From: Chitinophagaceae bacterium
Lineage (GTDB): Bacteria; Bacteroidota; Bacteroidia; Chitinophagales; Chitinophagaceae
Reading direction: 5' to 3'
Assembly: GCA_016720825.1 (NCBI GenBank)
Contig: JADKJV010000017.1
Span: 1 to 64,000 of the forward strand
Length of the DNA: 64,000 nt
This document shows, in pieces, positions 22,752 to 31,848 of this stretch (within the stretch, counting starts at the first letter, position 1; each line of letters opens with the position of its first letter). A program made the translations under genes and the position numbers. A model generated the notes under the pieces. The model worked only from the letters and a program-made list of their open reading frames with translations, was not told the DNA's origin and searched no databases.

Positions 22752-23336
22752 TCAGAATAGCCTAACCTGGCGGAATTGATATTCTCCGGGTTTCAGCAAA
22801 GGATGTTGACCAACAAGGTCATCCCCTTCGCGTTTCAGTATAAAATCTTTAAAAAGATAATCAAATATTACAGGCTCTGGTTTGAAAATGAGCTCGTTTG
22901 CCAATTCACCATTCAGTTCAAACCGGAAAACCCTTTCGTGGCAAAACTCTAACAATAAACATACCGCACTGAATGCAGCAGGGGGAAAAACAATTTCCCC
23001 GCGCTGGTTCGCCTGCACCCAGCTCTCCGGCGCACCCTCCTGTAAGCTGGCAAACATATGCCGGCATATAAGTGGGTTACTGTCTTTCACCATTACCAGA
23101 ATCTCTTCATGATCGCCCTGTGATTTTTCCAGCAAGGTGAAATCTGCGGTGGCTGGTTGATCACTGTTGAAAACAACCTGGCCATTTTTGACAGCCCAGG
23201 TTCCGCGTCCTTGCCTGTCCAGTGCACCGTAACTGAAAAAGAAATCAAACCGGCCGTTTTCATCCAGTTTGAATCCGGAGGCCATTTCAGTGACCCCTTG
23301 CAGGTAATATTCCCCAACCGGCCATGCAGTATTCAT
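22752..23336 (-). CDS. Unrecognised 194-aa protein
   Basis: An intact frame begins MNTAWPVGEYYLQGVTEMASGFKLDENGRFDFFFSYGALDRQGRGTW. The segment GEYYLQG..GFKLDENGRFDFF..GALDRQGRGTW looks like a small lipocalin-like or META-like beta-sheet unit. The rest (LVMVKDSNPLICRHMFASLQEG) resembles a second beta domain. No signal peptide. It is separated from the CHAT gene by about 35 nt on the same strand and may be co-transcribed ahead of it. Confidence 0.6.
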   Translation of the reverse strand: MNTAWPVGEYYLQGVTEMASGFKLDENGRFDFFFSYGALDRQGRGTWAVKNGQVVFNSDQPATADFTLLEKSQGDHEEILVMVKDSNPLICRHMFASLQEGAPESWVQANQRGEIVFPPAAFSAVCLLLEFCHERVFRFELNGELANELIFKPEPVIFDYLFKDFILKREGDDLVGQHPLLKPGEYQFRQVRLF

Positions 23337-23470
23337 TGACGCAAGATAAACAATCAGCCGCTACCTTATATCCTTAAACAGGGCTGCTCATCACGGCAGG
23401 GGGCATGCTGGTAATAATAGCAAAACCTGACCCGTTTTTGTTGATAGCTTGGTGGTAGAAAAATTTTGCT

Positions 23471-24580
23471 ATGAGAAAGATGCTGTTGACCTGCCTGCCC
23501 GTTGCATTTGGCCTGGTATTAAATGCACAAATTCCGCTGACAGTCCTGCCCAGTGGCGGGAACAAGAAAGCCTCTGTTACTGAGAAAGTAGGTTTAACGG
23601 ATGTCATTATCCATTATGACAGGCCCGGTGTAAAAGGCCGGGAAGGAAAAATCTGGGGTCAATTAGTCCCGGTTGGATTTACTGATCCCGGTTTCGGAAG
23701 CAGCCATGCAGCTCCATGGAGGGCGGGCGCCAATGAAAACACAACGATTGAATTCAATACGGCTGTGAAAATTGAGGGACAGTCGCTTCCCGCAGGCCGG
23801 TATGGTTTTTTTGTGGCGTATGATCCCAATGAGTGCACCCTGATTTTTTCTAAAAATTCAGGATCGTGGGGGCATTTTTATTATAATGATAAAGAAGATG
23901 CGCTTCGTGTTAAAGTGAAACCGGTGGCGTTGGCCAATCCGGTGGAATGGCTGAAATATGAATTCACTAACCAGACAGAGAATGCAGCGGTGATTTCGCT
24001 TGAATGGGAAAAGCTGGCGATTCCTTTTAAGCTGGAAGTGGATTATATCAATGACCAGCTGGCTTCATTCCGGCAGGAGCTTCGTACTGACAAAGGGTTT
24101 ATTTGGGAAAGCTGGAACCAGGCGGCCCAATGGTGTGTGCAGCATAATGTGAATCTGGAGGAAGCACTGTTGTGGGCCGACTCAGCCAGCAGTACCACTT
24201 TTGGCGGCGACCGGAGTTTCCAGGCACAGAGTACAAAGGCCCAGGTGCTGGATAAACTGGGAAGGTCATCTGAAGCCACAGCCATCATGGAAAAAGCACT
24301 GGCGTTCGGCAGTATGAATGAGGTGCACCAGTATGGCCGTCAGTTACTCGGACTAAAATATCCGCAGAAAGCACTTGAGGTATTCAAAATGAATTTTGAT
24401 AAACACCCCAATCAATATACCACACTCATGGGTATGACCCGCGGGTATTCAGGCGTCGGTGATTTTAAAAATGCACTGAAATATGCAAACCTGGCATTGC
24501 CTTTGGCACCGGATCAGCAGAATAAAAATGTGGTGACGGGGCTGATTGAGAAACTGAAAGCGGGAAAGGATGTGAATTGA
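23471..24580 (+). CDS. Exported DUF2911 protein with C-terminal TPR-like helices
   Basis: A signal peptide (MRKMLLTCLPVAFGLVLNAQ) precedes a DUF2911 domain of roughly 150 residues with the diagnostic VGLTDVIIHYDRPGVKGREGKIWG, WRAGANENTTIEFN and LPAGRYGFF. The C-terminal 200 residues contain TPR-like repeats (ALEVFKMNFDKHPNQYTTLMG, GDFKNALKYANLALPLAPD). The length of 369 aa is usual for this Bacteroidota group. Molecular role unknown. The gene is intact, standing just right of the damaged zone. Confidence 0.85.
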   Translation: MRKMLLTCLPVAFGLVLNAQIPLTVLPSGGNKKASVTEKVGLTDVIIHYDRPGVKGREGKIWGQLVPVGFTDPGFGSSHAAPWRAGANENTTIEFNTAVKIEGQSLPAGRYGFFVAYDPNECTLIFSKNSGSWGHFYYNDKEDALRVKVKPVALANPVEWLKYEFTNQTENAAVISLEWEKLAIPFKLEVDYINDQLASFRQELRTDKGFIWESWNQAAQWCVQHNVNLEEALLWADSASSTTFGGDRSFQAQSTKAQVLDKLGRSSEATAIMEKALAFGSMNEVHQYGRQLLGLKYPQKALEVFKMNFDKHPNQYTTLMGMTRGYSGVGDFKNALKYANLALPLAPDQQNKNVVTGLIEKLKAGKDVN

Positions 24581-24593
24581 CAACGGGGTGGGG

Positions 24594-24860
24594 AAAAAAC
24601 ATTTTTGAGCAGTTTTTTTCACATGGTTAATTGAAGAAAAATGAATATCCTAAGGGCTTCCAACCTTATAAAGTTGGAAGCCCTTTTTCCAACTGATACT
24701 CAACAAACTCTGCAACCTGCCAGAATAACGATTCTAAAGATCCTGGATTCCCAACACACATTTGCAGTTAAAAAACATTTTTGTACGGGATTTTTCACAT
24801 GGCTATTTGAAGAAAATTGAATACCCTTAGAGCTTCCAACCTTCTGAAAGCTGGCAGCCC
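24594..24860. repeat. Tandem duplication of a terminator-bearing segment (two copies of about 90 bp)
   Basis: 24594-24683 and 24770-24860 share the same order: AAAAAACATTTTTG, TTTTTCACATGG, TTGAAGAAAA, TGAATA, a CC-rich word and then a GCTTCCAACCTT hairpin. In the first copy GGGCTTCCAAC pairs perfectly with GTTGGAAGCCC and is followed by five T (24654-24688), a good terminator for the DUF2911 gene. In the second copy the hairpin is decayed. This occupies most of the 24581-24957 gap. Confidence 0.75.
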
Positions 24861-24890
24861 TGTTCTTTCACCCCGTTCTTCGAAACAAAA

Positions 24891-24916
24891 AACCCCGAAC
24901 GCTACCGTCCGGGTTT
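24891..24916 (-). terminator. Terminator for the TlpA-like gene
   Basis: On the minus strand AACCCGGACG pairs with CGTTCGGGGTT around GTAG (one G-U, one bulge) and is followed by a T run, about 40 nt past the stop codon at 24958. Confidence 0.7.
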
Positions 24917-24957
24917 GTATTTATTATTTTTTCTCTGCTTAATTACACCCAAGCAAC

Positions 24958-26031
24958 TCACAACTTTGCTTCCAATGCCGGGCCACGCAAGTTCTTACCA
25001 ACAATTTTTCCCTGCGGATCAAGCAACAGGTTCTGGGGTATACTGCTAATCCGGTACATCTTCGCCACTGCATTATTCCAGAACTGCAGGTCACTTACAT
25101 GTGTCCACGTCAGGCCGTCTTCATAAATAGCACCCAGCCATTTGGCTTTCTGGCCCGGACGGTCAAGTGATACACCAAGCACCGTGAAATTCTTATTCTT
25201 GAAATGATTGTAATTCTCAACCACATTGGGGTTTCATTCCTGCATGGGCCGCACCAGCTTGCCCAGAAATCAACCAACACATATTTGCCACGGAAAGAAG
25301 AAAGGGAAACCATATTACCTAATGTATCCGGCTGTGAAAAATCAAGCGCCAGTGTACCAACAGCCCCGATTTTTTTATCACCAATAAATTCCTGCAGTTC
25401 CTTTCCAACATTTGATTTGCGCACCTTAGGATCAAGTTTATTAAACCTGTTTTCCAGCATCACTACATCTTCATTAAACTGGTAAGGTTACATTCAGCAA
25501 AAAAGGAGTCACCACAGATTTCGGTTTGTTATTCACAAACCGGTCTATCTCTGCCTGCAGGTTTGCCTGGAGCTGGTTAAAAGTCACCATCAGCGAATCA
25601 CGGGCCGGACCGGGTACCCTCGCCATATTCACCTGTTGTGCCAAGGCATTTAACTGCTGGGCCACCGGCACAAACGATTTTGTAAAATCCAGGAAATCAC
25701 GGTGTGAAGATGAACCCTCCACCTCAAACACAGGGGGATTTGAACTTTTCAGCTTAAAGGAAATATTGGTATTCTCAACATACAGTTCAACCGGTTTCTC
25801 CTGGCCAATCATCACAAAACAAAGCACCGGCTCATCCACAGAACCCTTCAGCACGAATTTCCCTTTCTGCAATTTCGCAGATGTCATTTCTACTGACTCA
25901 CCATTTTTAATCAGCCTTACATCAGTGCCGTCGGGATACCCATCCAGTTTACCCTCAATCTGAAATCCATGAGGGACCTGTGCCAGCAGCAACTGAGGAA
26001 TCAATACAAACAATAAAAGAAATTTTTTCAT
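24958..26031 (-). CDS. TlpA-like thiol-disulfide oxidoreductase with N-terminal DUF4369 domain, two frameshifts
   Basis: A signal peptide (MKKFLLLFVLIPQLLLA) precedes a DUF4369-type beta domain (FQIEGKLDGYPDGTDVRLIKNGESV) and a helical linker. The thioredoxin domain follows, with YVLVDFWASWCGPCRNETP and its CGPC site, and then GVSLDRPGQKAKWLGAIYEDGLTW and PQNLLLDPQGKIVGKNLRG. Shifts near 25468 (before NEDVVMLENRFNKLDPKV) and near 25228 split it into three frames. Total about 358 codons, the normal size. Probably periplasmic and membrane-attached, reducing or oxidising exported protein thiols. Confidence 0.85.
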
Positions 26032-26113
26032 ACCTGTATTTATATTTAAAAATCCGGCCCCGCCGGAAACAGTTTACAAATGTATAAAATGCGGCCCGTT
26101 GTTAAAAGACCGA

Positions 26114-26884
26114 TTATCCCAATACAGACGATAAAAAGGATTTTGTGGTGGCATTAACATTAACGCTGTTTTCCAGCACTTTAATAAACGCCGAGCCTAT
26201 GATCGCCCCAGCCGCATGGCTGCAGGCAGCCTGGAAACCGGCCTTGTCGCGGATACCAAATCCCACCAGGACCGGGTTCTTTAGCCCCATTTCTGACAGC
26301 TTCTGAAGATATTGCGCAGGGCTCTCGCGGACGGTATCCTGACCAGTAGTAGAAGACGACGACACCGCATACAAAAAGCCTGTGCTGAGACTATCCAGTT
26401 TACGTACCCTTTCCGCAGGTGTTTCCGGGGTGACCAGGAAGATAAAATCCAGACCGTTTTTTTGCAGAATTCCCTGATATGTCTGCTCAAACTCATGTAT
26501 GGGTAAATCCGGTAATATCAGCCCATCAATTCCGCAGGTAGCCGCATCTATACAAAATTTTTCAAATCCATACTGTAACACCGGGTTCATATATCCCATC
26601 AAAATAACCGGAATCCTGATCCCGGGACGGAGTTCTTTCAATTGCTGAAACAGTATAGAAATAGTCATCCCATTTTCAAGTGCTGCTGCACTGCTGTGCT
26701 GGATCACCGGGCCGTCGGCCAGCGGATCACTGTAAGGCATACCCAGCTCAATAATATCAGCACCATGCTCCTGCAATGCAGCCATCACTTCGATCGTTGA
26801 ATCCAGCCGGGGATATCCCGCTGTGCAATACACATTGAGAACATCCTCTTTCTTCTTATTGAATAAATCATTTAACCGGCCCAT
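26114..26884 (-). CDS. trpA: Tryptophan synthase alpha subunit
   Basis: It converts indole-3-glycerol phosphate to indole and glyceraldehyde-3-phosphate in complex with TrpB. Visible are DIIELGMPYSDPLADGPVIQ with the catalytic Glu, VILMGYMNPVLQYGFEKF, GIDGLILPDLPIHE with the catalytic Asp, and a C-terminal block containing VLVGFGIRDKAGF. The length of 256 aa is normal. It is the last gene of the trp operon, 3 nt after the small lipoprotein gene and separated from trpB by that gene. Confidence 0.97.
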   Translation of the reverse strand: MGRLNDLFNKKKEDVLNVYCTAGYPRLDSTIEVMAALQEHGADIIELGMPYSDPLADGPVIQHSSAAALENGMTISILFQQLKELRPGIRIPVILMGYMNPVLQYGFEKFCIDAATCGIDGLILPDLPIHEFEQTYQGILQKNGLDFIFLVTPETPAERVRKLDSLSTGFLYAVSSSSTTGQDTVRESPAQYLQKLSEMGLKNPVLVGFGIRDKAGFQAACSHAAGAIIGSAFIKVLENSVNVNATTKSFLSSVLG

Positions 26885-26887
26885 GTA

Positions 26888-27253
26888 TCAGTTTTTTGCA
26901 GCAACAATTGTAAACGTATTCTCACCTATCGTAATAAAACCATAACGGGGATATGCATCCACATCCATCGTAAGTTTATAAAGAGACCGTGGCACTCCCG
27001 CCCCCGGCCTGGGAATATTCACCACCAGCGTATCCCCTTTCCTGTAAGCCGTCACCAGCTTACTGTCAAAGTCATACGCCAGGCATTCTTCAAATTCAAA
27101 ACGCTCTCCGCCAATATTCGAATTCAAACTCACCCCTTCCGATTTCTTTGAACACTCAGCCATCAGTTTTTCTGCGTTCACATCCACTTTCACAAATGGC
27201 TTGGTTTTGCAACAGAGGAAAAACAGTGGGAGGAGTAGGAGTGTTTTTTTCAT
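26888..27253 (-). CDS. Small lipoprotein inserted between trpB and trpA
   Basis: MKKTLLLLPLFFLCCKTK is a lipoprotein signal (lipobox FLCC). The mature part of about 105 aa contains GERFEFEECLAYDFDSKLVTAYRKGDTLVVNIPRPG and no domain I recognise. It lies 3 nt before trpA and 91 nt after trpB, so it is probably co-transcribed with trpA. A role in tryptophan synthesis is not implied by its sequence. Confidence 0.75.
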   Translation of the reverse strand: MKKTLLLLPLFFLCCKTKPFVKVDVNAEKLMAECSKKSEGVSLNSNIGGERFEFEECLAYDFDSKLVTAYRKGDTLVVNIPRPGAGVPRSLYKLTMDVDAYPRYGFITIGENTFTIVAAKN

Positions 27254-27264
27254 AACTACATTAT

Positions 27265-27352
27265 TAGGTGTTGGCTTTGGGCTGTTGGCTATTGGCTATT
27301 GGCTGTTGGCTGATGGCTAATTGCCAATAGCTAAAAGCTAATAGCTAATATC
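27265..27352. repeat. Palindromic heptad array, TTGGCTA / TAGCCAA words, in the trpB-lipoprotein gap
   Basis: The left part is TTGGCTA/TTGGCTG words. After ATGGCTAATTGCCAA the words switch to TAGCTAA/TAGCTAT-type complements, keeping the 7-nt phase across the switch. The two halves can fold into one long imperfect hairpin within the trp transcript. Confidence 0.85.
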
Positions 27353-28546
27353 TATCCGAGGCTACCATATAAGTTGCTAAATCCTTATCCCCTCTCCCGC
27401 TCAAACAGATCACCACGTTTTCATCTTCCTTTAATACGATTTGCTTCAGCGCTGCAATCGCATGCGCCGATTCCAATGCGGGGATAATCCCTTCCAGTCT
27501 GGCTAATTCAAAAGCCGCATCCAAGGCTTCCTGGTCAGTCACTGCCAGGAATTTCCCGCGGCCACTTTCAAACAAATGTGCATGCAGCGGCCCGATACCG
27601 GGATAATCCAATCCAGCAGAAATGCTGTGCGGTTCCACCACTTGTCCATCGGCCGTTTGCATCAGCAGGCTTTTGCTGCCATGCAAAATACCCGGTGTTC
27701 CTTTTCGGGTTGTTGCTGCAGTTTTGCCTGTCTCCACACCTTCACCCGCCGCTTCAACAGCGATCAGTTCCACGGATAATTCATCGAGGTAATGATAAAA
27801 TGCACCTGCTGCGTTACTGCCGCCGCCTACACAGGCTATTATTTTAGAGGGATTAGGATATCCGGTTTTTTCTTCCAGCTGCCAGCGGATTTCTTCACTG
27901 ATCACACTCTGGAAACGGGCAACCATATCCGGATAAGGATGCGGCCCCACCACACTGCCTATAATATAATGCGTATCATCCGGGTGATTAATCCAGTCGC
28001 GGATGGCTTCATTCGTGGCATCTTTCAGCGTTTGACTGCCACTGGCCGCCGGTATCACTGTGCACCCAGCATTTTCATTCGCGCCACATTGGGCGCCTGC
28101 CGCTCAATATCTTTTACACCCATATACACAATGCACTCCAGTCCCTTCAGGGCACAAACTGTTGCTGTTGCCACTCCATGCTGACCGGCACCGGTTTCAG
28201 CAATAATCCTTTTCTTACCCAGCCGGCCTGCCAGTAAAATCTGGCCAATGGTGTTATTGATTTTATGCGCCCCGGTATGACACAAATCCTCGCGCTTGAG
28301 ATAAATTTTTGAGTTGAATTTTTTACTAAGCCTTTCAGCCAGGTATAAAGGCGTAGGTCTCCCTGCATAGTCTTTCAGCAATGACCTGAATTCAGCATCA
28401 AATACCGGGTCATTGATAATGTCCAGGTATTTAGAACGGAGTTCTTCCACATTCCTGTATAGCATTTCCGGTATCCAAGCCCCGCCGAATGATCCGTAAT
28501 AACCCTGCTGGTCGGGATGTGTATATGAATGTTGCTGCTCCATCAT
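27345..28546 (-). CDS. trpB: Tryptophan synthase beta subunit, one-base frameshift
   Basis: PLP enzyme joining indole and serine. Present are YYGSFGGAWIPEMLYRN, LKREDLCHTGAHKINN with the PLP Lys, ETGAGQHGVATATVCALKG, HYIIGSVVGPHPYPDMV, CVGGGSNAAGAFYHY and VICLSGRGDKDL. The frame breaks after MKMLGAQ (about 28056). One extra G restores VIPAASGSQTLKDATNEAIRDW. It starts with ATG at 28546, overlapping the trpF stop by 4 nt. Every other trp enzyme gene is intact, so the organism probably has a functional trpB. Confidence 0.95.
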
Positions 28547-29169
28547 TTTTTGAAAGCCTGTTTGAACTGCAAAACTGCGGCCATGTCTTTCACACCGGGT
28601 TCTTTTTCAAAATGACTGTTGATATCCACACCGAAGAAATCAGGATGGGAAAATGATTTAATTTTTGCCACATCATCAGGGCTGATTCCCCCGCTGAGGA
28701 AAAAGGGTTTTTCTATCCGCGCCTTTCTCAGTTTATCCCAGTTGAATGACAAACCCGTGCCACCCAGTTTCTCCTGGCCGCCGGTGTCGAATAAATAGAA
28801 ATCACATACGCCATCATATGGCGATACGAGTGCATCCACATCCGTATCATCAGTTATGCGGAAAGCTTTAATCACTTCCACTTCAGCACTGAGGTCTTCA
28901 CACATTTCAGGCGTTTCTTCACCATGAAGCTGGACAGCATCAAGACCGTATTCATCAATCGCGTCGAGCACATCAATCATCTCGGGGTTTACAAAAACGC
29001 CGGTGATTTTAATATCCAGGTCAGCTTTTTTCACTTCTGACTTATTGAGTTTATCACCCGCAAACCGGGGGGAATCGGGCACAAAAATGAGACCAGCATA
29101 ATCAATGCTTAATCCTTCTAACTGGGTGAGTTGTTTAAATTGTGTGATGCCGCAAACTTTGATATTCAT
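28543..29169 (-). CDS. trpF: Phosphoribosylanthranilate isomerase
   Basis: Amadori isomerase, third step from anthranilate. MNIKVCGITQ supplies the catalytic Cys (KVCGIT). DAVQLHGEE, FYLFDTGGQEKLGGTGLSFNW (the catalytic Asp) and PFFLSGGISPDDV complete the TIM barrel. The length of 208 aa is normal. Its stop overlaps the trpB start. It is separated from trpC by a 198-nt gap containing an inverted repeat. Confidence 0.96.
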   Translation of the reverse strand: MNIKVCGITQFKQLTQLEGLSIDYAGLIFVPDSPRFAGDKLNKSEVKKADLDIKITGVFVNPEMIDVLDAIDEYGLDAVQLHGEETPEMCEDLSAEVEVIKAFRITDDTDVDALVSPYDGVCDFYLFDTGGQEKLGGTGLSFNWDKLRKARIEKPFFLSGGISPDDVAKIKSFSHPDFFGVDINSHFEKEPGVKDMAAVLQFKQAFKK

Positions 29170-29194
29170 ATTTGTAGATTGGTTTTATAGAGTT

Positions 29195-29360
29195 TTTACC
29201 ACATAGATACATAGGCACATAGGGCCACATAGAAATACATTACGCAAATCGATAAGATTCAAAAAGTCACTTTTATAGGAAAAGTTCTATTTGTATTTCC
29301 TATGTGCACCTATGTCCCTATGCTTTGCCCGCCGGAGCGAAGCGTAGGTGGGTGGTAAAG
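29195..29360. repeat. Inverted CACATAG / CTATGTG array in the trpC-trpF gap
   Basis: The left arm (about 29195-29240) consists of ACACATAG/ACATAGG words ending GAAATAC. The right arm (about 29290-29322) begins GTATTTCCTATGTG and continues in CTATG words. The arms are largely complementary over about 30 nt, with a loop of about 50 nt. An extra element at 29325-29356 (TACGCTTCGCTCC on the minus strand) recurs at 34229-34255. Confidence 0.8.
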
Positions 29361-29367
29361 ACTTTTT

Positions 29368-30156
29368 TCATAATAAATTTTTAACGAACTGATCAAAGGC
29401 CTCCCCGGGTTTGTCTTCTTTCATAAACCGCTCCCCGATCAAAAACCCCTTAAACCCGGCCTGCCTCAAAGATACAATGCTATCGGGGTCATTAATACCG
29501 GATTCAGCAATGGCAGGTTTCCCGGCCGGTATTTTACTGATTAATGATAATGAGGTTTCAATGTTCACATCAAACGTCTTCAGGTTCCGGTTATTCACCC
29601 CCACCATACTCACTTCATCACAGTAATGATCCAGCTCTGCTTCATTATGTACTTCCAGTATAGATTCCAGTCCGATGCTTTGCGCATAACCGGCGAAGTC
29701 CTTCACCTGCGCTTTCGTCAGGCAGGCTGCAATCAGCAAAATTACATCTGCGCCAAAAGCCTTGGACTCAGCAATCTGCCAGCGGTCAACAATAAAATCC
29801 TTGCGTAGAACCGGGACGTCGGTAATCACTTTGGTTTGTATCAGGTCATCCAGGTCACCGCCGAAAAATAAATCGTCTGTAAGAACAGAAATGCCGGCAG
29901 CAGACTGGTTATAAAATTTCACCACAGGTTCCACTTCCAGCTCTTTGGTTTTAAACCAACCCTTACTGGGGCTCTTGCGTTTAAACTCTGCAATGATACC
30001 GGTTGATCCGGGCGCCAGCAGGCTGCCGGCCAGGGAACGGGTGGCAATCTGCCAGAAAAAACCTTTCTCCTCAAAACGCGAAACAGGACTCAGCGCTTTG
30101 AATTTTTCTATCTCCTTTTTTTTGTTCTCCACGATCTGGTCCAGAACAGTACTCAT
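29368..30156 (-). CDS. trpC: Indole-3-glycerol phosphate synthase
   Basis: Closes the indole ring. MSTVLDQIVENKKKEIEKFK is the family N-terminus. GIIAEFKRKSPSKGWF, VLRKDFIVDRWQI, EVHNEAELDH, VGVNNRNLKTFDVN and AIAESGIND are the standard catalytic and phosphate-binding blocks. 262 aa, monofunctional, not fused to trpF. 17 nt downstream of trpD. Confidence 0.97.
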   Translation of the reverse strand: MSTVLDQIVENKKKEIEKFKALSPVSRFEEKGFFWQIATRSLAGSLLAPGSTGIIAEFKRKSPSKGWFKTKELEVEPVVKFYNQSAAGISVLTDDLFFGGDLDDLIQTKVITDVPVLRKDFIVDRWQIAESKAFGADVILLIAACLTKAQVKDFAGYAQSIGLESILEVHNEAELDHYCDEVSMVGVNNRNLKTFDVNIETSLSLISKIPAGKPAIAESGINDPDSIVSLRQAGFKGFLIGERFMKEDKPGEAFDQFVKNLL

Positions 30157-30173
30157 GATCTCTTTATTTTCAA

Positions 30174-31166
30174 TTATTGTATGCTGATTAATGTCTGCAG
30201 CGCTTTCCCGGCAGCACCACTCTCCAAACTGGTAACAGCTGCCTGGTAAGCATCATCATATTTTATATATTTCCCGGTACCATACAGCGCCATGGCCGCA
30301 TTGGCCAGCACCACGGCATTCTGCGACCAGCTTCCTTCACCCTGCAGGATTTTCGTAAATATTTTAGCCGCTTCTTCCACACTGTTTCCGCCATGTATAT
30401 CCGCCGGCGACACCATTCTTTTACCAAGCTGCTCCGGTGTATATATTTTCTCCCCCTGGTGTGTGATCACCTTGGTATCATTTGTCAGTGAAATTTCATC
30501 ATACCCATCCAGACTGTGAATAATGGTAAATGGCCTGCCGCCCAACTGAAGCAGGTAAGTATAGATCCTGGCCATTTCCAGGCTGAACACACCCACCAGC
30601 TGGCTGGCAGGATTGGCCGGGTTGGCCATCGGCCCCAGCATATTGAAGAAAGTACGCATGGCCAGGTTTTTCCGGATAGGCCCGACCGTTTTTAATGCCG
30701 GATGGAATAAAGGCGCATGCAGGAAACAAATACCCGCTTTATCAAGTTCATTTTTCAGTTTGTCATTTGTATTGCCGAATGTATAACCCAGTTGCTCCAT
30801 CACATTACTGGCACCGCTGACTGAAGATGCGCCGTAATTCCCGTGCTTCGCCACTTTTTGTCCGGCACCCGCCACAATAAAACAAGCCAGTGTGGAAATA
30901 TTAAAAGTGTTTTTTCCATCCCCACCCGTACCAACTATATCAACGGCTTCATATTGTTCAAGATCTGTCTTTACGCAAAGTTCAAGCAAAGCATCCCGGA
31001 ATCCCTGGAGTTCATCAATGGTAATACTGCTCATGAGATATACTGTCATGAATGCTGTTACTTCATGTTCATTATATATGCCCTTTCCGATATTCATCAG
31101 CACATCCTTAGCTGATTCCCGGCTGAGGGTTTTGTGTTCGAAGAGATATTGTAAGATTTTTTTCAT
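30174..31166 (-). CDS. trpD: Anthranilate phosphoribosyltransferase
   Basis: Adds PRPP to anthranilate. DIVGTGGDGKNTFNISTLA (PRPP-binding), KHGNYGASSVSGASNVMEQLG, FLHAPLFHPALKTVGPIRK and FNMLGPMANPA are diagnostic. The ATG at 31166 (MKKILQYLFEHKTLS) is chosen because the 18 residues upstream are translated repeat sequence. 330 aa. It follows trpG after a 96-nt gap with CACAAAG words. Confidence 0.97.
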   Translation of the reverse strand: MKKILQYLFEHKTLSRESAKDVLMNIGKGIYNEHEVTAFMTVYLMSSITIDELQGFRDALLELCVKTDLEQYEAVDIVGTGGDGKNTFNISTLACFIVAGAGQKVAKHGNYGASSVSGASNVMEQLGYTFGNTNDKLKNELDKAGICFLHAPLFHPALKTVGPIRKNLAMRTFFNMLGPMANPANPASQLVGVFSLEMARIYTYLLQLGGRPFTIIHSLDGYDEISLTNDTKVITHQGEKIYTPEQLGKRMVSPADIHGGNSVEEAAKIFTKILQGEGSWSQNAVVLANAAMALYGTGKYIKYDDAYQAAVTSLESGAAGKALQTLISIQ

Positions 31167-31174
31167 TTGTTTTT

Positions 31175-31222
31175 TTAAATACAAAACCACAAAGGGCACA
31201 AAGTTTAACAAAGCACACAAAG
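31175..31222. repeat. CACAAAG word cluster in the trpG-trpD gap
   Basis: ACCACAAAGGGCACAAAG, AACAAAG and CACACAAAG words precede trpD. Similar words occur at 34263-34300 and, as complements, at 34345-34370. No complementary arm lies inside this gap. Confidence 0.6.
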
Positions 31223-31262
31223 AGTGTCCGCTGAACCTGCAGTCTGATTGAAAACAAACTGT

Positions 31263-31847
31263 TCAGGATTCATACAGCCAGTTTTTCATCAATCTTTCCC
31301 CTTCCGGCGTCAGCACACTTTCCGGGTGGAACTGCACGCCCTGCACATCCAGTGTGCGGTGACGCAAACCCATGATGTATCCATTGTCGTCTTCCGCAGT
31401 GATTTCAAGATCAGCGGGAAAATTATTTTTATCTACCACCCAGCTGTGATAACGGCCTACCGTTATTTCATCGGCTAATCCCTCAAATATTTTAATATCC
31501 CTGGCAGGCAGATTCCTGTTGATATGCACCGGTGTGGCCACACCATGGAAAACGGTATCGAGATTAACCAGGTTGCCGCCGAATGCCTGGCCGATTGCCT
31601 GGTGACCGAGACAAACACCCAGAATGGATTTTGTCGACGCATACTCTTTTATCAGCGGCAGCAGCATACCCGCTTCTTCCGGTATGCCAGGTCCGGGGGA
31701 TAAAATAATTTTATCAAACGCTTTTACTTTTTCAAGCGGCAGTTCATCATTGCGGTACACATGCGTTTTCAAACCCGTGATTTTCTCCACGAGGTGTACC
31801 AGGTTATAGGTAAACGAATCATAATTATCAAAAACCAGGATCTTCAT
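31263..31847 (-). CDS. trpG: Anthranilate synthase glutamine amidotransferase subunit
   Basis: Class I amidotransferase delivering ammonia to TrpE. VFDNYDSFTYNLVHLVE, LSPGPGIPEEAGM, ILGVCLGHQAIGQAFGG with the Cys nucleophile, GRYHSWVVD and GVQFHPESVLTPEG with the His-Glu dyad. 194 aa. It begins 1 nt after the trpE stop. Confidence 0.97.
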   Translation of the reverse strand: MKILVFDNYDSFTYNLVHLVEKITGLKTHVYRNDELPLEKVKAFDKIILSPGPGIPEEAGMLLPLIKEYASTKSILGVCLGHQAIGQAFGGNLVNLDTVFHGVATPVHINRNLPARDIKIFEGLADEITVGRYHSWVVDKNNFPADLEITAEDDNGYIMGLRHRTLDVQGVQFHPESVLTPEGERLMKNWLYES

Positions 31848-31848
31848 A

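Noticed and set aside
28050..28062. Programmed frameshift in trpB
   Set aside because: There is no slippery heptamer or adjacent structure, and programmed frameshifting is not known in trpB. A single missing G explains it.
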